A DNA stretch of 64,000 bases, taken from Ahaetulla prasina (taxonomy: Eukaryota > Chordata > Lepidosauria > Squamata > Colubridae). The position numbers and the translations under genes were made by a program. Under the pieces are notes generated by a model, which was given only the letters and a program-made list of their open reading frames with translations, had not been told where the DNA came from and did not search any database. Location: contig NC_080541.1 in NCBI RefSeq assembly GCF_028640845.1, positions 179,468,502-179,532,501 on the forward strand. Direction: 5' to 3'. Positions 11,880-24,000 of this stretch are shown piece after piece (the first letter of the stretch is position 1; the number at the start of each line of letters is the position of its first letter).

Positions 11880-14800
11880 ACTGAAATAAAGCAAAAGAGA
11901 AAAAGAAAAAAATGAAAGAAAAAACTAAAATATAAAGAGGCTTGCAATGTTTGTATAGCACTTATAAACATATATAAACATATAAAAATAGCAATTATAA
12001 ACAGATCTCTCTCTCTTTTTTTCCCCCTCTCTCGTTATATCCTGACTCTTTTTAAATAATATATGGTATCTAATTTTCAAAACCATAAACATAAATTCAT
12101 TTTTTTATCAAAAGGTCCACAAAAAATATCTAGATTATAACATACTGTCTAGGTCCACACAATTTAAATCCTATGACTTTGTTTCTCTCAATGCTGAAAT
12201 GGCAGATCTTAGGTTTTCACATAAACGCATAAACCATTTATGCGTATAAAAAAGTGTGCTTTATACTGTATATTTCACTGATTTCATCAATAGCAAATCT
12301 CCAAATTTAGACTGCCTTTTCACTAAGCAAGAAAGTTGGAATTAAATTAGTTTATTTAACATTATGTGTAAAACATAGTGTGCAACCACTATCAGACCTG
12401 AATCTCCTGCATGTGGAGATACCTGTCTATAACCTTATTTTCTTTTATCTTCTGGATTACTTTGCTAATGTTTCTCTCTGGTTTAGCAGCATTGCCCTCA
12501 GAATCTGAGTTTGGAGATTGCTTCCAGAAGATCAAGTACAGTTTCAATTTGCTGGTAGGTTTGCAACTTGTTTGACCTTGGCAGAAATTTCTCTATTGCC
12601 AATACAGTTGGCTACATTTCTTATGAAAAGAACTCTTCATGAATCACGCAACACAAAATATCTAGGGCAGCAGCACAAAGAGCTCCATTCTGTTTAGTTG
12701 TAGCTGTTTATTGCCACTGTGGAATTAATGTAGGAATATTTTAAGTAAGTGAAAAATTATGGTAGTCAGATAAGAAATTAGGAAACTAGAGGAGGATTGT
12801 AAATGTACCTATATATTCACCAGATGTAAGTTTATGGAGTAGCTAACTGTACTGTATGAGGTATGTTGGTATTTAATCCAGTTTTTCAGATAAGAATTGA
12901 TTCCCAGAGAAAGCCTCAATTAAATCGCAATTAAAATTCTATGCACATCTATGCTTTCAAGCACGATGCACAAATGATACAGATCTGACTTTATTGGAAG
13001 GCCAAATAAAGGCTATGCTTTATCGGAAAGCTATGCTTGCAAACTTGAATAGACCTGATAAACAGGATGGGGAAAGTAGTTCAGACTGGTACTCTGTGTA
13101 ATTTGGAACAGAAGCTTTCCCCATCTCCCAACGTGCGTTGCTAGAATTATTCCCGAGTGAAAACAACTGGAATAATCCAGATTGGGATCATTTTGGGAAA
13201 GAGTAAAGGCTCCTAAACATTATCTTTCAACATTTCCTCTGATCCATAAACAGATCAATCCCCTTACCTCTTATCTATTGTAAAAAGCCACTCACTAAAT
13301 TAATTTTCTGATTTTTTTTAACCTTCTTTAGTTTGATCTCAAGACCCTAAATGTGATCTGATCTTTATCGTCTGTCATTTTCTCCTATTTCTTTATTTCA
13401 TAACTACCACAGTTGTGTTCTTCCACAAAGTTGGGGCATCAATATTCTTTCCTATTTTGATTGTTCACATCTGAATTATCCCATTCTAACTGTTTCTTTT
13501 TTTTTCTCATGACAGCTAAAATGGCTGGATGCAGGGATCTGGTCCTGAGAAACAAACAGAAGGAATAAGATTTCCCCCTTTCTTTATTAATCTGATAGTA
13601 TTATGTTTCTATTGCTAAAAAAATTGAAAGGAATAAAAAATTACTGGTAGCAATACTATGGTTAGATCTGTGTCATACACTAGACTAACCTGAGATTGTT
13701 TTAGTTTGTTGTCCAAATCTAGCTGGTATGTTTTATTAACGGTTCAATACGTTAAGCAAGAAATAAAATTAATTTGATAGTCATCGTGCAGTTAATTATT
13801 TATTTTATTTTTTAAATTTATTTATTTTGTCAAGCATGTATTTTATGACAGATACAAGTATAAACGTAATTATAAATACGTGTAAAGGATATGAATAAAA
13901 GAAAATATTAGGACCGGGATGGTAGGCAGGCTGTGCGCTTATGCACACCCCTTACAGACCTCTTAGGAATGGGGTGAGGTCTACAGTAGACAGTCCAAGG
14001 TTAAAGTTTTGAGGATTTGAGGAAAAAACCACAGAGTCAGGTAGTGCATTCCAGGCATTGACAACTCTGTTACTGAAGTCGTATTTTCTGCAATCTAGTT
14101 TGGATCGGTTTACCATGAGTTTGTATCTATTGTGTGCTCTTGTATTGTTTTGGTTGAAGCTGAAGTATTCATTGGCCGGTAGGACATTGTAGCAGATGAT
14201 TTTATGTACTGTGCTTAGGTCAGACCGAAGACGGCGAAGTTCTAAGTTGTTTAAACCCAAAATTTTGAGTCAGGTAATATAAGGTAATTTGTTGCGAGCA
14301 GAGGAGTGGAGAACTCTTCTTGTGAAATATCTCTAGACTTGTTCAATCGTATTAATGTCCGATATGCAGTGTGGATTCCAGACAGATGAGCTGTATTCAA
14401 GAATTGGTCTGGCAAAAGTTTTGTATGCCTTAGTTTGCAGTTCAATATTACTGGAGAAGAAGCTGTGCAAAAATTAGGTTAACAACTCTTAATGCTTTTT
14501 TAACAATGCTGTTACAGTGAGCTCTGGCGCTAAGATCATTTGAGATGAGTACTTCAAGGTCTTTGACAGTGAGGGTCGTCTGTTAGGTCGTATCTGTCCA
14601 GCTTGTATTTTGCAATCTGTTTTGGGTTTTTTTGGCCAATGTGTAAGACTGAGCATTTGTTGGTTGAGATTTGGAGTTGCCAATTGTTTGACCATTCTGA
14701 CACATAGTCAAGGTCTTTATGCAGAGGAGCAGCATTGTCAGTGGCGTTGAATAGTTTTACATCGTCCGCAAAGAGAACATACTTATTTATTTATTTATTT

Positions 14801-17800
14801 ATTTATTTAGTTATTTATTTATTTAGTTATTTATTTATTTAAATTTTTATACCGCCCTTCACCCGAAGGACTCAGGGTGGTGTACAGCCAAGGTTAAAAC
14901 AATTAAATATACAAGATTAAAATATCAATTAAAATACTTATTCAATAATGGCCAAATTAAAACCGTCAAATTGACCCAGACTAAAATACCCCATATAAAA
15001 TTACTAAAAATTAAAAATTTGAAAATTTAAAAATCAAGCCAGTCCCGCTTGGATAAATAAATAAGTTTTTAATTCACGGTGAAAGGTCTGAAGGTCATAT
15101 AGTTGGCGCAAACTGGGGGGAAGTTCGTTCCAGAGGGTAGGTGCTCCAACAGAGAAGGCCCTTCCCCTGGTGGCCGCCAGCTGATATTGCTTGGCGGACG
15201 GCACCCTGAGAAGACCCTCTCTGTGAGAGCGTACGGGTCGGTGGGAGGCATCAGGTAACTTGCTTATAATATGATTGCAAAGGTCATTTATATAAAGTAT
15301 AAAGAATGTGGGTCCTAAAATGCTGCCTTGGGGGACACTGTTAACAGGTGCAGGGTTAGATAAGGCATTCTTTATTTTGACTATTTGCTGCCTGCTTGAT
15401 AGAAACACAGTTATCCACTTATGCAGGAATCCGGAAATGCCATAAGATTTTAGTTTTAGAAGTAGCTTGTCATATACCACTGAATCGAAGGCTTTACAGA
15501 AGTCTATATAAATTGCATCTATTGATTTACCCTAGTCGAGTTTTGAAGTCCATATGTTTTTGCAGTGGAATAGTTGCAGATTGCAGGACAATTTTTTTCT
15601 AAAGCCAGATTGCTTGAGAGTAGGTTGTTAGTCTCAAAGTAGAGGGTAATGGATTGGTTTATGATTGTTTCCATGGCTTTGCAGGTGACACAACATAATG
15701 AGATTGGTCTGTAATTATCAACTAGGCTGGGGTCACACCCTTTTTGAAGATAGGCATGATCGTGGCTAGTGACCATAAGTTAAGTAAGGAGCTGGTTCTG
15801 AAAGATATTTCGTAGATTATGCTAAGTGGTTCTGTTATGGTGGTTGAGAGTTTCTTTAGGAAATAGGCACATAATCCATCAGGGCCAATCGATAGAGATG
15901 GTTTTAGGTTGCATGGTGCCTTTTCAATGGCATCTTCTGTGAAATCGATACGTTGTAGATCATTGTGAGTAGTTGTGGTACGACTGGGAAATGAAGGGCA
16001 CGAGCTATTGCTGTTTACAAAGACTGAACTGAAGAATGTGTTGAAGAGGTTGGCCTTAACGGTTTCATCATTACAGTCTTTCCTGTTTGGTCATTTTAGT
16101 GGTGGGATGATCTTGAGTCTTTTAAGTTTGTTGTTTACGAAATTGTAGAAGGCCTAGGTGGATTTAGTGCATATTAGGTTTTCCTCTTGTTTTTTATGTT
16201 TTCTTGTTTTTTAATTATGGGTTCATATGTTGTGTAAGCCTAATCTTTGTGTTAACTGAGTTTCCTGAACAATTCCCATAAAGAAAGGGGAGTGGAAGAA
16301 AAAGAGCTGAAAAATGAACACTTGAAAACAGCATTTCCTTCTAGTGAAGGGGAAGTTCATTTTTCTTTGCTGATGGCCTTGCTAGAAAGAGGAAAGAAGC
16401 AGTCCCCATTGGCTCTTGGTTCCCTGGACCAACATCAGGCATTTCTTCCCAACTATATAATAATTGAAATTGTGTTACTGATGATGGAGAAAGGAGACCA
16501 AGTTGCCAGTAGTAACTCACCAGCTGGAGTTGCACATATATTACCCAATTTGTTTTGCTTACTGAAGGTTTGTTACATGTATCATAATTGGTTATGTTTA
16601 CACAAGTACACAACAGACCCTGATTTATAATCTATGTTCATGCCATTTGTTGAACCACAGTTCTCAACCAAGGATTGTGGGATTTCCCCTGGGCACCCTA
16701 GGATATTTTAAGGAGGCCACAGATGAAAAACGTGTAATGGGGTGGCTGGTGGGGCCATAGAAAAGTAAAGTATGTTTACTGCAGTTCTGTCTTATACAGT
16801 ATATTCCAGAAAATGCATCTGTAACTGTCCTTTGTCTGTATCCAATAATGGGACCTGGATAGGAGGGGCAGGGTTGATAGGATGAAAACAAGGTTTGGAG
16901 AGGCCTACAGATGAAAAAAAAACTGTTGAGAAGTGCAGTGTTAAACCAAAATATGTGATGGCATAGCACAATATGTAACTAGGTTGCTCTCCAGCCAAGG
17001 ACCAGGATAAGGTCTGCCTTCTTCTTTTGTAAGAATCAGAGTCCTGGCCAGAGCCAAGTATCAGTCGAAAATATGCTTCCCACACCCATTCTTAATCCAC
17101 CCTACATGTTTTTCTTTGAGAAAGGAACTAAGCATTAGCTGAATAAGCAAGTTCAATAGGATTATTAGAGGGTCAAACTCTTTACCAATACCAGGGCAGG
17201 TCATTGTAGGTTCCTTGCCCAGATTCTAATCAAACCTAGCCCACCTTCCTTCTCCATTCTTGCACCCACCTAATGGCTGGCGTTAACGTTCCCAGAATTC
17301 CCAGCCTATATAGCCACATGGAAAGCATCAAGTTTTGGAAAGTTGTTTTAGTGCCATCCTTTACTTAAATTTACCTAATAGGAACATTACTTAAGTGGTG
17401 TAGTGATTTAGGCATTAAAAGGGGCCGGTTTAGCTCAGGCTGGTAAGGCCTGTTATTAAGAACACAAAGCCTGCAATTACTGCAGGTTCGAGCCCGGCCC
17501 AAGGTTGACTCAGCCTTCCATCCTTTATAAGGTAGGTAAAATGAGGACCCAGATTGTTGGGGGGGCAATAAGTTGACTTTGTAAAAATATACAAATAGAA
17601 TGAGACTATTGCCTTATACCAGTGGTTCCCAACCTTTTCTTGTTTGAGGCACAACCTTTTCTTGTTTGAGGCACCCTTGGAAAGCCTTTCAAAAGTTCCC
17701 GGCACCCTTATAAGGAAATAGATATTTAAAATCTCCGTAGCTCAAAAGTTCCCGGCACCCTCAAAAGATCTCACGGCACCCCTTAGTGCCGCGGCACACT

Positions 17801-17980
17801 GGTTGGGAACCACTGCCTTATACACTGTAAGCCGCCCTGAGTCTTCGGAGAAGGGCGGGGTATAAATGTAAAACAAAAAAAAAAAAAAAAGTAGATACTG
17901 GGAGACCATGAATTCTAGTCCCACCTTAGAATTCATAAATAAATTATTCATCAGTTCACCCATCATCTTGGGCCACCCGG

Positions 17981-18024
<44 letters not shown>

Positions 18025-21000
18025 CCTTTCTCTTTCTCTTTCTCTCCCCTCAAGGAAGAAGGTGATGGCAAACCACTTCCAAACTTTAGCGAACAAAATT
18101 GCAGGAAGTAATCTAGGCAGTCGCTAGGAGTCAACATTATCTCAACATTATCTTGAAGTACCAAAATAACCCCATAATCTGATGTGGTCTACTTAATAGT
18201 ATACTTCCCTCCTTCTTCAATCTGTGAATTGGTTTTTCAAAATAGAAATAATAATTATGAGACTGTGCTTGTTTTTTTGTTTGTTTGTTTTTTGCAGGGG
18301 AATCTTGACCAAACCATACAACAGCCAAGCGCTCCTGAATTGATCAGCCTCATCTTCTCCACTCTAAGAACTGTGAGTACAGCAGTCAGGCAAGAAATTC
18401 CAGAGGTTTTTGATGACGGTCTTTTTTTAAAAGATTCATTTGTAAATAGAGAGCATTTTTTCCTTATATAGTTTTATTGAAAGTTTTTACTTCATTAAAA
18501 AATAAACAAGAAAATTAGAAGGAAAGTAGAAAAAAATAAAAGAAAGTGCTAGGAAGAGTACAGATAAAGAAAAGAAGAAAAAAAGGGAAAATTTAAGAAA
18601 CAGCTTCCAATCTTCTTCGCAGCAATTGCAAACAATTTTTTACCACTTTTCCCCTCTTTAGTATTCCTTTCTTAAAAGGAACTATAAAGTCCATTAAAAG
18701 TTTTCAATATTTTGTAAATATAGTTATTGCCTATGTTATTAATCAAGCAATTCAATTTTGTCATTTCTGCAAGTTGTATCTTCTTCACAGCCATCTCTTT
18801 CATTGTGGGTATTTTTGTCTTTGTCCATCTTTGTGCATATAGTATTGGGCTGTGCTGTAGTTATCATGAGAGATTTTTTTTCCCCTAAATCAATTAGGCA
18901 TCCCAGAATTCTGATTGGTGTTTTCTATGCTCTACCCCAGGGGTCTGCAAACTTGGCTCTTTTAAGACTTGTAGACTTCAACTCCCAGAGTTCCGCAGCC
19001 AACAAAGCTTAAAAGTTTGCTGAGCCCTGCTCTAGCCATCACATTTTCTAATATTCAGGATCAAAATGCAAGTGTTCTGCATGTTTCCCAGCATTGTTTA
19101 TACCTCATTTTCTACAGATGACAAATGGGAAGCAGCTGTTATCAAAGGCTAGATGAGAAGAAATTTCCTGACATATTAGAAATCTCTAAAGAAGGGGTAT
19201 CAAACTCGATTTTATTCAGGGACTCATCAGAGTTGTGTTTGATCTTGGGGGGCATGGACATCACTCATGTCAGGGGCACCTGTAGCAGTGGTGGGTTTCA
19301 AACTTTTTTACTACCGGTTCTGTGGATGTGGCTTGATGGGTGTGGTGAGGCTTGGTAGGCGTGGCTTGGTGGGTGTGGCCGGGGAAGGATACTGTAAAAT
19401 CTCCATTCCCTCCTGATCAGCTGGGACTTGGGAGGCAGAGAATAGATGGGAGCGGGGCCAGTCAGAATTTTTGCTACCAGTTCTCCGAACTACTCAAAAT
19501 TTCTGCTACCGGTTCTCCAGAACTGGTCAGAACCTGCTGAAACCCACCTCTGGCCTTTAGCAAGGTGGGTTTCAGCAGGTTCTGACCAGTTTTGGAGAAC
19601 TGGTAGTGGAAATTTTGAGTAGTTCAGAGAACCGGCAGTAAAAATTCTGACTGGCCCGCCCCCATCTATTCTCTGCCTCCCAGGTCCCAGCTGATCAGGA
19701 GGGAATGGAGATTTTACAGTATCCTTCCCCTGCCACACCCACCAAGCCACACCCACCAAGCCACACCCACAGAACCGGTAGTAAAAAATTTGGAAACCCA
19801 CCACTAGCCTGTAGTGTTCTGGGCAGGGCTGGGGGGATCCATTGTCTCCAGAGGAGGAAGGTGAGACGAGGTAGAGGGCCAAACCCTTGTCCTCCAGAGG
19901 AGCCTCGCCATCTCTCTTAGGCCATACAGAGGACCCACGGACAGTGGCACAGGCTGTCCAGAGCTCTAGGTAGCAGTGGGCAAGCGCCCAGCCTGAGCCT
20001 CAAGCTCCCAGGATCCATTTTCACTGGTAGAGGCACCACGGGCCAGTCCTTCACTGTATCCAGAGTGGCCCCATAGGCCAGATCTAAGCATCCTTCCACT
20101 TCTAACTATCTCCTTCCACTTATGACTGTATGACTGTAACTTTGCTGCTGGTATCCTTATGATTTGTATTGATATTGATTGTTTCCTGATTGCTTATTTG
20201 TACCCTATGACTATCATTAAGTGTTGTATCATTAAGTGTTAAATTTTTACCCTATGACTATCATAAATGTTTTAAGTGTTGTACCTTGATGAAGGTATCT
20301 CTTCTTTTATGTACACTGAGAGCATATGCACCAAGACAAATTCCTTGTGTGTCCAATCACACTTGGCCAATAAAATTCTATTCTATTCTATCCCCTGGGC
20401 TGGATCCAGCCCGTGGGCCTTGAGTTTGACACCCCTGCTCTAAAGACAAAAAAAGACACAAGTGGAAATCACTTTAACATATCTATGTAGATGGTTCCAG
20501 GGAGGGTGTGGATTAGGCAATTACTCTGCCAAGTTCATGGAATACCGGAAATAATCCAGATAACTTCATGCTCCATTTCTAACCATAGTGCATTTCTAAT
20601 CCAGTTTTTCCCTTTTCTAAATTCCATACAATTATAGAATTGTATACCATTCCAGTATACAGAAAAAAAGCATAGCTATACTGTGCCTTCTGAATGTTAA
20701 GCAATAAGAACTTTAACTCTATTTCGAAGCATTCAATGAATCAAAACCTGGGTCATAAGAATGTGCAACAATAAACCCGTGACTTCCACTTGCATTTCTG
20801 TTCCTCGAAGGCTTGATTAATAGTCATGAGTGAAAATAACATGTATTCTCACTTCTCAGATTTTATCCAGGTGTCCTAGGATGAACTTGGCCTCTACAGT
20901 AGTCTTACCTTTGCTGACACCTGCAGCTATTAATTTGCTCAGCCGCTCCTTGAAATATGATGAGCAGACTATTTGGAGGAATTTGGGAACTGCTTGGAAT

Positions 21001-24000
21001 AAGACTAGGTAAGAGTTGTCAAGCCTTGTGCAATAGGTTTGCTTCTATAATGTGATAAGAAACTAGGTCAAACGAGAATACCAGCCATTGCATAATGTAC
21101 CATAGCTAGAGCCATTCCTTTGGCATCATGTAAAGCCACTGCCAAAGATAGCAACATGGATTTTGAGTCAAATCTAGCAGGATTCTTCTTCATTGAAATT
21201 ATTTCTGTTAATCCCTGCTAAGCCTTCATTTTGTTCACTAGATAATTTTCAGTAACCCTATCATTCAAGTGGATTTGTAACACAAATTCTGAAGGAAACA
21301 CCTTGATGATCTGGATCTATTGTAGCTCCAAATTTTTATTACTCAATAAGTTGTCTTCTTACTCACAGGGAAGAATTTCCAAAGGGACAATCCTTCCCTC
21401 CCTATATACCCACATTTTCAGATGGATGGATTCCTCCCAGGTCTACTTGGAGCTCCAACGATATGGCTCAGGTGAGTCACTCCTGAATGGCAGGCAACCA
21501 CAGGCAGAGCAGAAGTAATAGAGAGATGTGTTATGGAGAGTAGGTGCCTGGCCATGAGCTTCTGAAGCAAAACCAGTATTTTGCCTGCTCTATACAAGGT
21601 CAGCACAGATTCATCACAAATAGTCCGATTTTTTTACAGTTTCATATATTGTTCAAGGGCAATGTTAATTCTCATGGCAATACTCATGTATCAAATGATC
21701 ATTATATTTCTGCCCATCTGTACATTTCAGCTGTTCTGTACTTGGTGCCTACAGATAAGGAAAACTGCAACTCCCAGTATCTTGGGATGGATACTCATGG
21801 ATGCAGCACAAGTATTGCTGTCTAGGCCTTATGGGAGCTGAACTCCAACATATTTGGAGAGAACCAGGCTGCCATAATTTGCAAATCAGTAGGTCAATTA
21901 GCAACTGCAAAGAAAAAGCTTACTATACCATCAAAATGTAAAGTTTGCTATCATGTACAGTGCATTACTAACAATGCAGTTCTCCAGCAGATAAATTTTA
22001 TTGCTACTACCAATATAGTGGATTCCTATGTAGTTCAAACATGTAAGCAAATATCATTATTGTTGTTACATACATTTGAAGCCATTCATTTATTAAAACA
22101 TTGTTTAATGTGTACCTATGATTAATTTCACTTAAAGTAAGCTGTATTATTTTTTTGTAGGCAAATGGAACCCAGAATAATTCGTCAGATGGGTATGTTC
22201 TCTTACCAGATTTTTAGTTGATATACAGGAAATATTCCTGGGGAATGAAACTTACGTATGTGACCACATAGAAATTATTTTGACTCTAATAGAAAATGGC
22301 AGACACATAGAATTTCCGTGCATCAAATTCACTCTAGAAATTGCATCCCATGCAGACCTATTCAAGTTACACTGCCAGGAATACAATTAAGAATTAAAGA
22401 GTAGCTAAAATTCTGACAAAAGTATTCGAGGAGGAGGAGGAGGAGGAGGAAGAAGAAGAGGAGGAGGAGCCAATAATAATAAATTAAATATATATGTTAC
22501 TCAGCTCCCAGAAACTTTGGGTGGTTTATAGTTGTTTAAAATATTTAAGAACAAATATCGGTACAAAAATACCATAGTACAAAAATACCACCAAAACAGA
22601 ACAAGATACAATACTTTTGAATTTTATTGAAATTAACTTTCAAAAATTTTCTTTAACGTATTTATCAGTATGTTCATCTTTAACATGCCATCTTGTGGCT
22701 TTTGCTACAACAAATTAACATGATTACTTCTCTGAAATTGGCATATCCTAAGTATCAGAACCCTGTCACTAGAGCTGCTTTAGTGCGTAAGTGATCCATA
22801 ATATTCTCAGCTGCCAGGTGTGATAACTTTGGGAAGTGGGAGTCACGGTACTCAAATCCTGCCAAGGCCAACCCCAGCAGAGGGGTATTGCCCACATTTG
22901 GCAGAATCTAGTAGACATTGCATCACAAGGGATGTGGCCACGTAGAGACAAGGAGACGAACTCTTTTCAAGGGAGTCTTTTACATACACAAGGAAGAAGA
23001 AAGAACAGGCTGCTCATCTCCCAGACTTTTGTTCTCAAGAGCAGATTCATTTCCTTTTCAGGGCTTCCAATCCTCCCCAACTCTTACAAGCCATAAGTGA
23101 TTTCAATGCACGGAATTCCCAAGAGCTCACTGTAAGAAAAGGAGACCTATTAGAGGTAAGACTGAAAATCTGTTCCTTTAGTAGATAGGCAAGTTCAGTG
23201 CTTGTCTCTTGGCAAGTACAGTCCTCTTCACCACCAAAGCTCCTGTATGGGATCAAAAGCTATCTTGCTTCTTTACATAAACACCATCAAAGCAACTGCA
23301 GCCCAATCATGACTAGGAAAGGGAGCAAATTATACCAAAGTATTTTGTTCTAAGCTGTATAAAAGACCACCAAAAAAAAAAAAAAATCCAGAAAAGAGAA
23401 GTTAGTTCTAATAATAATTCTTAATAGAAAACAATGCATCTAGCTAGTTCACATCATTACATAAAATCAGAACTAAAGACTGAAATAGCCATCTTTGTCT
23501 AGAAGTCATCAATGCTGCAAATGATTATCATAGGCTCTTGAGCTAGAACCTGAAAGCAACAGTGTAGATTTTCAAATCTGTAAAGTTAAGTTATGTGGAT
23601 TTCTGTAGACCTTAGAATGCCTTTTACCCAAATTCTTTTCTTCATAACCTTTTCCCAACAGTTTCCCTAAAACAACATTTTCTTAATGTTTATTGCCATG
23701 CATCATGAAACTTGGTGGTCACACTAGTTATTCTGAACTTGTATTAATGGCACAGGAATTATGTATTTATTTGGAAAACATATCCGGCCACCCGACTAGG
23801 CAGCCCACAGCAACAACAGTACAATAAAAACATGTAATAAAAAAAAAACCAAAACAAGAAATGGTGCCTGGCATTCTTAAGCAACACTTCCCAACAATAA
23901 TAACAAAAATATTGGGCTCATTTTTTCTACATTCCACAAAGCTACACCTTGAACACTTTTCTTTTTAATAAGATTCACTATTCCTTAGACTATCAAGAGT

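Larger units (their letters stand above)
19192..20437 (+). mobile_element. hAT element (CAGGGGTGTCAAACT family) carrying three nested insertions
   Basis: AAGGGGTATCAAACTC start and GAGTTTGACACCCCTG end. Perfect 8-bp duplication ctctaaag at 19184-19191 and 20438-20445. It is interrupted by two inverted hAT copies (19286-19806) and a LINE tail (20106-20391). Confidence 0.85.

Noticed and set aside
17421..17500. Possible tRNA gene
   Set aside because: Same head recurs at 37425 with an identical body and tail, so it is a SINE family.
17742..18164. 140-codon open frame, minus strand
   Set aside because: Built from a SINE tail, a hAT end and a CT microsatellite.
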